Shown one piece after another: positions 16,551 through 23,946 of a stretch of 64,000 nucleotides of DNA. The DNA lies in NCBI GenBank assembly GCA_964521575.1, contig CAZFSR010000004.1:62001-126000 (forward strand), read 5' to 3'. Position 1 is the stretch's first letter; each line of letters starts with the position of its first letter. Under the pieces are notes generated by a model. It saw only the letters and a program-made list of their open reading frames with translations, did not search any database and was not told where the DNA came from. A program made the position numbers and the translations under genes. The stretch is from 79-D21 sp964521575. Its GTDB lineage: Bacteria; Synergistota; Synergistia; Synergistales; 79-D21.

Positions 16551-18100
16551 CGGCCTGCCGCCTTTCCCGGCACTTGTTCCCTGCGAATGCCGGCCATCAT
16601 CAGCCCGAGCTCCTCCTCCGAAACCCCGCGGGGATCTTCGACGGTCCCCATGATTTCTCCTTTATGGATGACCGCAAGACGGTCGCTCAGTGCCATGACC
16701 TCCTCCAGGTCCTCAGATACGAGCAGGATTGCAGCGCCCTGCTCCCTCTGGCGAAGAAGCTGCTCCCTGACGAACTCGGTCGCGCCGACATCCAGGCCCC
16801 AGGTCGGTTGCATCGCTACGATAAGGGTCGGGGTCCCGGAAAGCTCCCTGCCCAGCATGAGGCGCTGCTGGTTTCCGCCCGAAAGGTTTCGGACCGGGAC
16901 ACCCAGTCCGGGAGTGGAAACCTCGTACCGTTCCACGATCCGGCCGGTTTGCCCCGCAATGTTTTCCCAACTCAGGAAGATCCCCCTGGCATAGGGTTTC
17001 CTCCAAAAATTCTTGAGCGCGAAATTCTCTCTCAGGTTCATGTTCCCGACAAGCCCCGTCCCCTTGCGGTCTGCAGGGATGCAGCTCACGCCAGCCCTGA
17101 TGAAATCCATGGGCCGTGCCCCCGTCAGGTCCTTGCCGCGAAGGATCACCCTGCCGAACTGGACCGGCCTCAACCCGGTCAAGGCCTCACAAAGTTCTTT
17201 CTGCCCATTCCCAGCGATCCCGGCAATCCCCAGGATCTCCCCTTCCCTGATCGACAGGCTGAGATTCCGGACGGCAGGAAGCCCGCGATCGTTAAGGGCG
17301 CAGATCCCTTCTGCCTCGAGAACCGTTTCCCCGGCATTCACGACGGATTTGTCCACGGCAAAGACAACCTTCCGTCCGACCATTTTTTCTGCAAGACCTT
17401 CCCTGGTCACGTTTCTTCCCGAAAGGGTCTCCACAACTTCTCCCTTCCTCAGGATCGTGATGCGGTCCGATATCTCCATGACTTCCTCGAGCTTGTGGGA
17501 AATGAAGACGACGCCATGCCCTTCCGCAGTCATCTGCCGGATCGTGTTGAAGAGATGGTTCACCTCTTGCGGGGTCAGGACGGACGTGGGTTCGTCAAGC
17601 ACAAGCAATTCCGCCCTTCGGTAGAGCATTTTCAGTATTTCGACCCTCTGCTGCTCACCGACGGACAGTTGCCAAACCTGGGCTTCAGGCTCGACGTCCA
17701 GCCCGTACCGGGACGACAGCTCCCGGATCCTTTCTATCACGGCCTTCCGGGGCAAGATGGCTTCGAGGTCCGGCAGCCCCATGATCATGTTCTCCCAAAC
17801 CGTCAGGACGGGAACCAGCATGAAGTGCTGGTGGACCATGCCGATCCCTGCCGCGATCGCATCCCTTGGAGACGAGAACCGCCATTGCCGGCCCTTCACT
17901 TTTATGGCACCCGTGTCGGGCTGGTAAAGACCGTTCAGGATATTCATCAGCGTGCTCTTGCCCGCCCCGTTCTCTCCGAGCAGGGTGTGCACCTCACCCG
18001 GGAACACGTCAAAATCGATTCCCACGTTGGCTCTCACCGACCCGAAGGTCTTGCTGATCCCAACCATCTGAACGAGAGGAACTTGTCTTTCTGCTTCCAT
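16547..18100 (-). CDS. Nucleoside/sugar-type ABC transporter ATPase with two nucleotide-binding domains
   Basis: A 517-residue tandem ABC ATPase (RbsA/NupO type). The first domain has Walker A GENGAGKST, signature LSVGEQQRVEI and Walker B LLVLDEPTSVL. The second has a degenerate Walker A (GIAGNGQKEL) and signature LSGGNQQRLML, the usual asymmetry of this group. ATG 18100, after GTGTGGAG, is preferred over the longer frame from 18154, whose extra 18 residues are not conserved-looking. It energises the two downstream permeases. A terminator hairpin separates it from the binding-protein gene upstream. Confidence 0.9.
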   Translation of the reverse strand: MEAERQVPLVQMVGISKTFGSVRANVGIDFDVFPGEVHTLLGENGAGKSTLMNILNGLYQPDTGAIKVKGRQWRFSSPRDAIAAGIGMVHQHFMLVPVLTVWENMIMGLPDLEAILPRKAVIERIRELSSRYGLDVEPEAQVWQLSVGEQQRVEILKMLYRRAELLVLDEPTSVLTPQEVNHLFNTIRQMTAEGHGVVFISHKLEEVMEISDRITILRKGEVVETLSGRNVTREGLAEKMVGRKVVFAVDKSVVNAGETVLEAEGICALNDRGLPAVRNLSLSIREGEILGIAGIAGNGQKELCEALTGLRPVQFGRVILRGKDLTGARPMDFIRAGVSCIPADRKGTGLVGNMNLRENFALKNFWRKPYARGIFLSWENIAGQTGRIVERYEVSTPGLGVPVRNLSGGNQQRLMLGRELSGTPTLIVAMQPTWGLDVGATEFVREQLLRQREQGAAILLVSEDLEEVMALSDRLAVIHKGEIMGTVEDPRGVSEEELGLMMAGIRREQVPGKAAGR

Positions 18101-18177
18101 CAGGCTCCACACTCCAGGGAGAAAAATGCCTGCGACCATCCAAGTTTGCCTCAATGAGCCGAATTGTCAACGCTGGA

Positions 18178-18210
18178 CAAGAAAAGGGGAGCCCCTTAAA
18201 GGGCTCCCCC
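18178..18210 (-). terminator. Intrinsic terminator or attenuator after the BMP gene
   Basis: A 9-bp perfect stem (18186-18194 with 18201-18209, GGGGAGCCC/GGGCTCCCC) has a 6-nt loop and, on the minus strand, a TTTTCTT tract. It lies between the binding-protein gene and the ATPase gene of the same transporter, so partial read-through would give more binding protein than membrane complex. Confidence 0.85.
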
Positions 18211-18230
18211 GGGAAATCAACTGATCGCGC

Positions 18231-19313
18231 CTACTTCGGGATCGTTCCCTCGACGCCCTGCACAAACCAGCTGAAGGAAAGCATTTCAGCATCCGTCATG
18301 CGTTTCCCTGCCTCAACCTTCACCTTGCCGGACTGGTCCCGGATGGGCCCCGTGAAGACGTCCCACTTGCCCGAAACGATCTTTGCCTGCTCTTCCGCGA
18401 CAAGTTTCCTCACGCTCTCGGGAACGGCCTTCCCGAAAGGCGCAAGGCCGACCATCTTTTCCTTGAGTCCCCACCAGATCGATTCGGACTTCCAGGTCCC
18501 GTTCATGACCTTTTCAGCCGTGTACTTGTAGAGCATGCCCCAGTTCCAGATGGGGGCGGTCAGGTGGCGTGTCGGAGCATACTTGCTCATGTCGTTGTTG
18601 TACCCCACGACCCAGACCTTGGCTTCCTCGGCAGCCTGCGGGGCAGCGCCGGAGTCGGCGTGCATGGCGATCACGTCTGCTCCAGAGTCGATCAGCGCCT
18701 TGGTCGCTTCCTTCTCCTTCCCGGGGTCAAACCAGGAGAACAGCCAGACAACCTTGACCTTCGCCTTGGGGTTCACCTTGCGAACGCCGAGCGTAAAGGC
18801 ATTGATCCCGCGGATGACCTCCGGGATGGGATTCGCGGCAACGTAGCCGATGATGTTGCTTTTCGTCATCTTTCCAGCAACCAGGCCCGACAGGTAGCGG
18901 GGCTGGTAGATCCGGCCGAAGTAGGTTCCCACGTTGGGTGCCGTCTTGTAACCCGAGCAGTGCATGAAAACAACGTCCGGGTACTTTTTCGCGACTTCCT
19001 GGACAAAATCCATGTAACCGAAGGACGTGGCAAAAATCAGCTTGGATCCGTTCCGCACAAACGTTTCCATGACCCTGACGGAATCAGGTCCTTCCGGAAC
19101 CGACTCGACGATGCTGGAGGTGAGGCCCGGGATAGCCTTCTGCATCTCGAGGCGGCCCTTGTCGTGCATGTAGGTCCACCCACCGTCACCGACCGGCCCT
19201 ATGTAGAGGAATCCGGCCTTGATATCCTTCGCGGGAACAGGGGCAAGAGCCCATGCCGATGTGGCCGCAAGCAGGAAAGCCATCACGATCGCGATTGTCC
19301 AACTCTTTCTCAT
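18231..19313 (-). CDS. BMP-family (PnrA-like) ABC transporter substrate-binding protein
   Basis: A 360-residue periplasmic binding protein. It has a Sec signal peptide (MRKSWTIAIV followed by a hydrophobic core, cleavage expected after SAWA near residue 22) and no lipobox cysteine, as expected in a diderm. The mature start KAGFLYIGPVGDGGWTYMHDKGR and later YTAEKVMNGTW are typical of the Bmp/PnrA/Med family, which binds purine nucleosides. With gpt and matching permeases nearby, purine nucleoside uptake is likely. Start ATG 19313 follows GGGAGG. Confidence 0.9.
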   Translation of the reverse strand: MRKSWTIAIVMAFLLAATSAWALAPVPAKDIKAGFLYIGPVGDGGWTYMHDKGRLEMQKAIPGLTSSIVESVPEGPDSVRVMETFVRNGSKLIFATSFGYMDFVQEVAKKYPDVVFMHCSGYKTAPNVGTYFGRIYQPRYLSGLVAGKMTKSNIIGYVAANPIPEVIRGINAFTLGVRKVNPKAKVKVVWLFSWFDPGKEKEATKALIDSGADVIAMHADSGAAPQAAEEAKVWVVGYNNDMSKYAPTRHLTAPIWNWGMLYKYTAEKVMNGTWKSESIWWGLKEKMVGLAPFGKAVPESVRKLVAEEQAKIVSGKWDVFTGPIRDQSGKVKVEAGKRMTDAEMLSFSWFVQGVEGTIPK

Positions 19314-19368
19314 CCGTTATTCCGCCTCCCGTATTCGACTTGGAACCTGCTTTCCCTTTCTTCCGTTA

Positions 19369-19397
19369 TAGATAGCATGGCATACATTTTGCCGCAA
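19369..19397 (-). promoter_or_regulatory. Candidate promoter of the nucleoside transporter operon
   Basis: On the minus strand TTGCGG (19397-19392), a 17-nt spacer and TATCTA (19374-19369) lie 56 nt before the BMP gene. Hexamer matches are moderate. Confidence 0.4.
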
Positions 19398-19460
19398 GGC
19401 CCAAAAAAATTCAGCCTTTTGGGCCCTTTCTCCCCGGGAAGTGACAACCAGCCGCAATGT

Positions 19461-21002
19461 TCAATCCTTCCGGGTTATACGAATTTCAAATAAACGGCCC
19501 CATGGATAACTCACCTCGAACCCCACGGGTCCGAAATCGGAAAGCGCCGTACTGGAAAAAGCGTTCAGGCGTTCTCGTATTTCCGTCTCCAAAGCCGTGG
19601 GGTTCGCCTGCCCCCCGAAAGGCCCTTTCGATAGGACTGCCGGACGGACTTCAGCCTGGTAACCCCACTCGTCCAAAAACCGCGCAAAAAGGATCCATTT
19701 TCTTTGCTCGTCGGACATCCACTGGGACATCACACCCGAGGCCAGAGCGATCCCAATCGCGTTGTCGGAAGTGTTTCCACCCGAGTAGGCGGCAAGCCTG
19801 TCCAGGACTTTCCTCTCCCTGAGTGCAGCCAGGAATCCGCGGTCCGCCCCGTTGTCAAAAGCGATATCGGCCACAGCCACCCGTTTCCCCTTATCGAGGA
19901 AACCCTCAATTGCCTTTGAAAGGGCCAAATCCGCTTCATCCGGGACTGGGAGGTTCATCGGCGAGGAGGCCTCCCGGGTCCGGCCGGCCCGTGGCAGGTT
20001 GCAAACGAGGACCATGTCCGCTTCTTCCGGCGATTCAACCAGCTGCACCCCCAGGACCTCAGCCTGGATCTCGAGGGACTCTTTCGGCGAAAAGCCCGAG
20101 TAATTCGGTTTCTCGCCTTTCCCGGAAGATGGGGAAAAGGCGGGGGCTATTTTCTGTCGGGGTCTACCCTCGAGGACCGCACGCCCGAAAAGAAGAAGTC
20201 CCAGCTGGTCCACTCCAGGAACCACTGCAGCCTGCTTGCGCGGCACTTCCCCGATTGTTTCGGCCATCGACCGAAATTCCGGTTCCAGCAAGATTGGGGA
20301 AACATTATCATCCAGCCCTATCCCGACAAAACCGACCCCCCTCGAGCTATGGAGCGCCAGGAGCCGGTTGGCGAAACGGAGGCTCCTGTTTCGCCTGTTC
20401 GCCCACTCGCGAAGGACCGGCGCGGGGATCGTTTTTAGAAGGCGTTCCGCAACCGCCAGTTCGTCGCTCGATAGGGTTCCCCGCGAAGCCGCGGATTGCA
20501 ACCCGGCAAGCCGAAACAACTGCGGAGCCCATTTCGCGTTGTAGTCAGCATCCAGGATTCCCTGACTCTCCCTGGGCAAGCGAAGAAGTGTCCCGAAAAG
20601 GGAGAATCGCGGAGCCCGCGAACTTGAAATCAGGTCTTTCAAAACCTCGAATCTCCTGGTGACCTCGGCTTCGTCCAGGGAATTCGTCCTCGATGAAACG
20701 AGGCCTCCGAACAGGAAGGCATCTGCCGCCACGATAACGGCACCGTCTTTCGGGCAGGAAGCGAGCCACTCGTAGAGCCCTTCGAAGTCCGAAACCCCAT
20801 CCTGCCCGCGAAAAAAGGAATCGGGAGGCAAGAGAAGCCTCACGCCGAGGGCCTCTGCCGCTTCGACAACCCGGTCCAGGGAGTAAGGGCGGTCATCGAG
20901 GGGAATATACCCGATTGTCAGGGCTCCGGCCGGAGAACCACCTGAAACCAGGAACCCGAAAAGCCAGGCGATCGCCAGCAAACGACGCGCCACTTTTCCC
21001 AT
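19461..21002 (-). CDS. DUF4127 family protein, exported
   Basis: A 513-residue protein with an N-terminal hydrophobic signal sequence (GKVARRLLAIAWLFGFLVSG, cleavage likely after GALT or nearby). The mature start is IGYIPLDDRPYSLDRVVEAAE, the recognisable opening of DUF4127 proteins. Further family blocks are DGAVIVAADAFLFGGLVSSR and IGLDDNVSP. Function is unknown; family members occur in Firmicutes and Synergistota. ATG 21002 follows GGAGGGAGG. The alternative ATG 21044 sits inside the terminator of the upstream tRNA gene and is rejected. Only about 20 nt separate that terminator from the start codon, so expression probably depends on read-through from the tRNA promoter. Confidence 0.8.
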   Translation of the reverse strand: MGKVARRLLAIAWLFGFLVSGGSPAGALTIGYIPLDDRPYSLDRVVEAAEALGVRLLLPPDSFFRGQDGVSDFEGLYEWLASCPKDGAVIVAADAFLFGGLVSSRTNSLDEAEVTRRFEVLKDLISSSRAPRFSLFGTLLRLPRESQGILDADYNAKWAPQLFRLAGLQSAASRGTLSSDELAVAERLLKTIPAPVLREWANRRNRSLRFANRLLALHSSRGVGFVGIGLDDNVSPILLEPEFRSMAETIGEVPRKQAAVVPGVDQLGLLLFGRAVLEGRPRQKIAPAFSPSSGKGEKPNYSGFSPKESLEIQAEVLGVQLVESPEEADMVLVCNLPRAGRTREASSPMNLPVPDEADLALSKAIEGFLDKGKRVAVADIAFDNGADRGFLAALRERKVLDRLAAYSGGNTSDNAIGIALASGVMSQWMSDEQRKWILFARFLDEWGYQAEVRPAVLSKGPFGGQANPTALETEIRERLNAFSSTALSDFGPVGFEVSYPWGRLFEIRITRKD

Positions 21003-21023
21003 CGGCCGCCCCTCCCTCCGGAA

Positions 21024-21056
21024 ACGAAAAAGCCCCATCTCCATGATGGGGCTTGA
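21024..21056 (-). terminator. Intrinsic terminator of tRNA-Asn
   Basis: A 10-bp perfect stem (21030-21039 with 21045-21054, AAGCCCCATC/GATGGGGCTT on the plus strand) with a 5-nt loop. Read on the minus strand it ends in a run of five T. It starts 9 nt after the tRNA 3' CCA and ends about 20 nt before the next start codon. Confidence 0.88.
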
Positions 21057-21062
21057 GCATTC

Positions 21063-21138
21063 TGGCTCCCCGACGAGGACTTGAACCTCGAACCTAGTGG
21101 TTAACAGCCACCCGCTCTGCCGATTGAGCTATCGGGGA
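21063..21138 (-). tRNA. tRNA-Asn (GTT)
   Basis: A 76-nt cloverleaf on the minus strand. The acceptor stem TCCCCGA/TCGGGGA is followed by discriminator G and an encoded CCA. The D-arm region is AGCTCAATCGGCAGAGC, the anticodon loop CTGTTAACC carries anticodon GTT, and the T-loop is GGTTCAAGTCC. All arms pair well. It has its own promoter and terminator. Confidence 0.96.
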
Positions 21139-21183
21139 ATATCCGCCTCAACACAAGGCGCCTTAACAGCTACAGCGGTTGGA

Positions 21184-21212
21184 AATATAGCATAACCTCA
21201 CCGGGCTGGCAA
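21184..21212 (-). promoter_or_regulatory. Promoter of tRNA-Asn
   Basis: Minus-strand TTGCCA (21212-21207), exactly 17 nt spacer, TATATT (21189-21184), about 46 nt before the tRNA 5' end. Matches to consensus are 5/6 and 5/6, among the best in the window. Confidence 0.7.
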
Positions 21213-21231
21213 GGGGTTAATGGAGCCTCTT

Positions 21232-21972
21232 TCAGCAGGATACCCCTTGCAGGCGAAGGGGAGGTTCGAGCCGGCACCTCTGCAGGAGATCCAGGTCGCG
21301 GAAAATCTCCACCGTCGGCCCATCCTCAGCCACCGTTCCTTCATGGAGAACAATCGTTCTCGGGCAGACGTCGAGAACCAGGTCAAGGTCGTGCGTGGCG
21401 ATCAAGCGGGTATGCGTGAACTTCTTCAGCAAATCGATGAGGAGGCGCCTTCCCCTGGGATCCAGGCTCGAACTCGGCTCATCCATGACAAGAACATCGG
21501 GCATCATCGAAAGAACCGTTGCGATCGCCACCGCCCGCTTTTCCCCACCCGACAGCCTGTGAGTCGGCCGTTCGGCAAGATGGCCGGCGCCAACCTCATC
21601 CAGCGACAATTTGACGCGTTCAGCCACCGCATCCGGGGAAAGCCCCTGGTTCAGGGGACCGAATGCCACGTCATCGAAGACGGTCGGCATGAACAGTTGA
21701 TCTTCCGGGTCCTGGAACAGGAACCCGATCCGCCTCCGGATCTCTCCGAGCGTATTCTTTGATAGCATCGTCCCCCCGATGTTCACGGACCCCCTCGAAG
21801 GCATGACCAATCCGGCAAGAGAGAGGAGCATCGTGGATTTCCCCGCTCCGTTCGCCCCGACCACCCCGACCGCTTCGCCGTGCTCGAGCCGGAATGAAAG
21901 CCCCCGCAACGCCTCGGTTCCGTCCGGGTAGGTAAAACAAAGATTGTGAACCTCCAGGAAATGATGACTCAT
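21232..21972 (-). CDS. cbiO: Cobalt ECF transporter ATP-binding protein
   Basis: A 246-residue ABC ATPase of the energy-coupling-factor type. Walker A VGANGAGKST near residue 40, the Q-loop region FLFQDPEDQLFMPTV (the DPEDQ motif is characteristic of ECF ATPases), signature LSGGEKRAVAIA and Walker B VLVMDEPSSSLD are all intact. The start is ATG 21972, overlapping the cbiQ stop (ATGA); the frame open to 21987 is inside cbiQ. With CbiQ and CbiM it forms a cobalt importer feeding B12-type cofactors. Confidence 0.9.
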   Translation of the reverse strand: MSHHFLEVHNLCFTYPDGTEALRGLSFRLEHGEAVGVVGANGAGKSTMLLSLAGLVMPSRGSVNIGGTMLSKNTLGEIRRRIGFLFQDPEDQLFMPTVFDDVAFGPLNQGLSPDAVAERVKLSLDEVGAGHLAERPTHRLSGGEKRAVAIATVLSMMPDVLVMDEPSSSLDPRGRRLLIDLLKKFTHTRLIATHDLDLVLDVCPRTIVLHEGTVAEDGPTVEIFRDLDLLQRCRLEPPLRLQGVSC

Positions 21973-22760
21973 TGTCCCGCCACCCACCGAAAAAGCCGTT
22001 CCGGTACGTTCACGAAACGAGCGAAGGAAAAATAGAGAATCCAGGCTAGAGTGTAAAGACCGTCCCTTGACCAGGAAAAGCGAAGGGGCTTCAGCAACCG
22101 GACTTCACCGTCGAAACCCCTGACCAGCATCGCCCTGTGTATCCGGACTGCCCTGTCGAGCGTCCGCAACAGAAGCAGCCCGATCATCGAAGAAGCGCTT
22201 GAAAGGGCTATCCTGGGGCGGTTGCCCCGAGACCTCAAGTCATGGGCCCGCACCATTCGGGCCGCTTCTTCCCGGAGCAGGAACATGTAGCGATGCAGGA
22301 ACTGCAGCTGGGTAACCATGACCCTTGGAACGCGCAGTTTCTCAAGTCCGAGACAAAGCCTGTCAAAAGGCGTCGTCATGACCAGGAGAACAGCAGCTGC
22401 CACCGCAAGAAGAGACCTTATGGCGATCGAGAGGAAGGAAACCCAGCCGCCGGACAAAGAATACCATTCCGTCCGAATCATGACCTGCCGATCGAAGAGC
22501 GGGTTGAACAGGCCGACAAGAAGAACGAAAGGAAGGGCAAGAAGCATTTTCCGGAGGAGCGATTTCAAGGGGACACAGTAAAACGCCCCGATGGCGACCG
22601 GATACAGGACCAGGGGCATCAACCGCGAAATCTCATACCTTCCGAAGGAGGTCACCGATAGAACGAACGCGAAGGTCACAAACCATTTTGCCCTGGGATC
22701 CAGCCGATCCACCCGGCTGGATCCCAGGGTCACATCCTGTAAGGGAGGACATTGCGGCAT
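21969..22760 (-). CDS. cbiQ: Cobalt ECF transporter transmembrane protein
   Basis: A 263-residue polytopic protein. RLDPRAKWFVTF at the N-terminus and ARMVRAHDLRSRGNRP with the coupling-helix Ala-Arg-Gly type motifs (also RAMLVRGFDGE) are typical of CbiQ/EcfT. About five hydrophobic helices are present. Start ATG 22760 follows AGGAG by 10 nt and the gene lies 13 nt after cbiM. A perfect 16-bp inverted repeat sits within codons about 11-24, an unusual place for such a strong hairpin. Confidence 0.9.
   Translation of the reverse strand: MPQCPPLQDVTLGSSRVDRLDPRAKWFVTFAFVLSVTSFGRYEISRLMPLVLYPVAIGAFYCVPLKSLLRKMLLALPFVLLVGLFNPLFDRQVMIRTEWYSLSGGWVSFLSIAIRSLLAVAAAVLLVMTTPFDRLCLGLEKLRVPRVMVTQLQFLHRYMFLLREEAARMVRAHDLRSRGNRPRIALSSASSMIGLLLLRTLDRAVRIHRAMLVRGFDGEVRLLKPLRFSWSRDGLYTLAWILYFSFARFVNVPERLFRWVAGQ
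22691..22729. repeat. Perfect 16-bp inverted repeat inside the start of cbiQ
   Basis: Arms 22691-22706 and 22714-22729 (CCCTGGGATCCAGCCG and its exact reverse complement) flank a 7-nt loop. In the cbiQ mRNA this hairpin would form about 30 nt after the start codon. It has no T-tract and so is not a terminator. Confidence 0.9.
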
Positions 22761-22773
22761 TCGCTCTCTGCTC

Positions 22774-23820
22774 CTAACTCCGCCTCAAACCGATCCTTCG
22801 CAGCGCAAACCCGATCAGACCTGCGAGAATCAGCGTGAGTCCCCCACCGACAAGCCCCGAAACCGTCGTCCCCGGATCCACCGAAGGCCAGTGGTCCGGT
22901 TCCTCCGCCTCGGCCTGCGAATTTTCTGCGGCTCGCTGAGGCCGAAAACCGTAGTCCGGCAGGAAAGCCAGCTTTTCCTGGAGTGAGGCAAGCGCCCCGT
23001 GAATCCCATCGCCGGGAGCCTCAAGTTCCTCTTTGCCGGAAGTCCTTGCCATGGACCATTCAAGCCCGTCCGGGTAGGACGAGGCAAACCAGGATAGCGC
23101 ACCGCCGGTGATCACTGCCGCAATGCCGAGTCCAAGCAGGACTTTCCTTAGGGAAACTCCCTTCATGGGGGAGTTTAGTGCCGCCGCCTGCAGAACCTCA
23201 GGTCGCGCTTTCCAAACGAACGTCACGACGGCCGCTGTGACGACCCCTTCCACGAGACCGATCGCCAGGTGGATCGGCTGCATAAGGAGAAGGAAGGTCC
23301 TGAACGGCAGTTCGGATATTCCGGAGGCCATCGTTTCAAGGACGACCGAGAAAGCCCCTAGCTGCAGCCCGACGACGGCAGAAATTGTCGCGCCCAGAAG
23401 GATTTTTTTCTGTGAAGAGTTTCCAACGGCAATTTTCTTGTAAATGAAAGGATAAGCGAGAAAGCAAGGGAAAAAAGCCATATTGAAAATGTTGCAGCCC
23501 AATGCCAGGATCCCCCCGTCGGCAAAAAAGAGTGCCTGGATGACGAGGACCGATGACAGGACCAGGAAGGCTGCATAGGGTCCCAGCAGGATCGCCAGGA
23601 TCATCCCTCCTCCCAGGTGTCCGCTGGAACCGGTTGCGGGGATGCTGAAGTTGATCATCTGGGCAGCAAAAATGAAAGCCCCCAAAACCCCCATAAGAGG
23701 AACCCGGGATTCGTCAGGGGACTCTTTCAGTTTCCTGGCCGAATAGGCCGTCAGCCCGGCGGTCACCGCCCACATTGTCCCGCCGACTGCAGGGGAAAGA
23801 AGCGCATCTGCCATGTGCAT
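22774..23820 (-). CDS. cbiM: Cobalt ECF substrate-binding protein CbiM fused to a PDGLE (CbiN-like) domain
   Basis: A 348-residue membrane protein. The N-terminus MHMADALLSPAVGG carries the metal-binding His of mature CbiM, and the CbiM core (ATGSSGHLGGGMILAILLGP) fills residues 1-215. From about residue 240 a transmembrane helix leads to SSYPDGLEWSM, the PDGLE signature that replaces CbiN, and a last helix lies near the C-terminus. ATG 23820, after AAGGGTGAG, is chosen; the frame open to 23865 would displace the N-terminal His that must follow the start Met. It heads the cbiMQO operon. Confidence 0.9.
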   Translation of the reverse strand: MHMADALLSPAVGGTMWAVTAGLTAYSARKLKESPDESRVPLMGVLGAFIFAAQMINFSIPATGSSGHLGGGMILAILLGPYAAFLVLSSVLVIQALFFADGGILALGCNIFNMAFFPCFLAYPFIYKKIAVGNSSQKKILLGATISAVVGLQLGAFSVVLETMASGISELPFRTFLLLMQPIHLAIGLVEGVVTAAVVTFVWKARPEVLQAAALNSPMKGVSLRKVLLGLGIAAVITGGALSWFASSYPDGLEWSMARTSGKEELEAPGDGIHGALASLQEKLAFLPDYGFRPQRAAENSQAEAEEPDHWPSVDPGTTVSGLVGGGLTLILAGLIGFALRRIGLRRS

Positions 23821-23881
23821 CGCGAACTCACCCTTTCGTGTTACATTCTCAGCTTTTAATAACATCGTTTGCGGGGAACGT

Positions 23882-23926
23882 CAAGAGCAAAAGGCGGGGG
23901 GAATTTCCCCCCGCCTTTTGCTCTTG
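23882..23926. terminator. Bidirectional intrinsic terminator with a 22-bp perfect stem
   Basis: 23882-23903 and 23905-23926 are exact reverse complements about a single central T. The stem has a G6/C6 core flanked by AAAA/TTTT tracts, so it reads as a terminator in both directions. It lies 21 nt downstream of glnS, whose transcription it should end, and 62 nt upstream of cbiM. Confidence 0.85.
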
Positions 23927-23946
23927 GTACCTATATCTTCAGGAAT

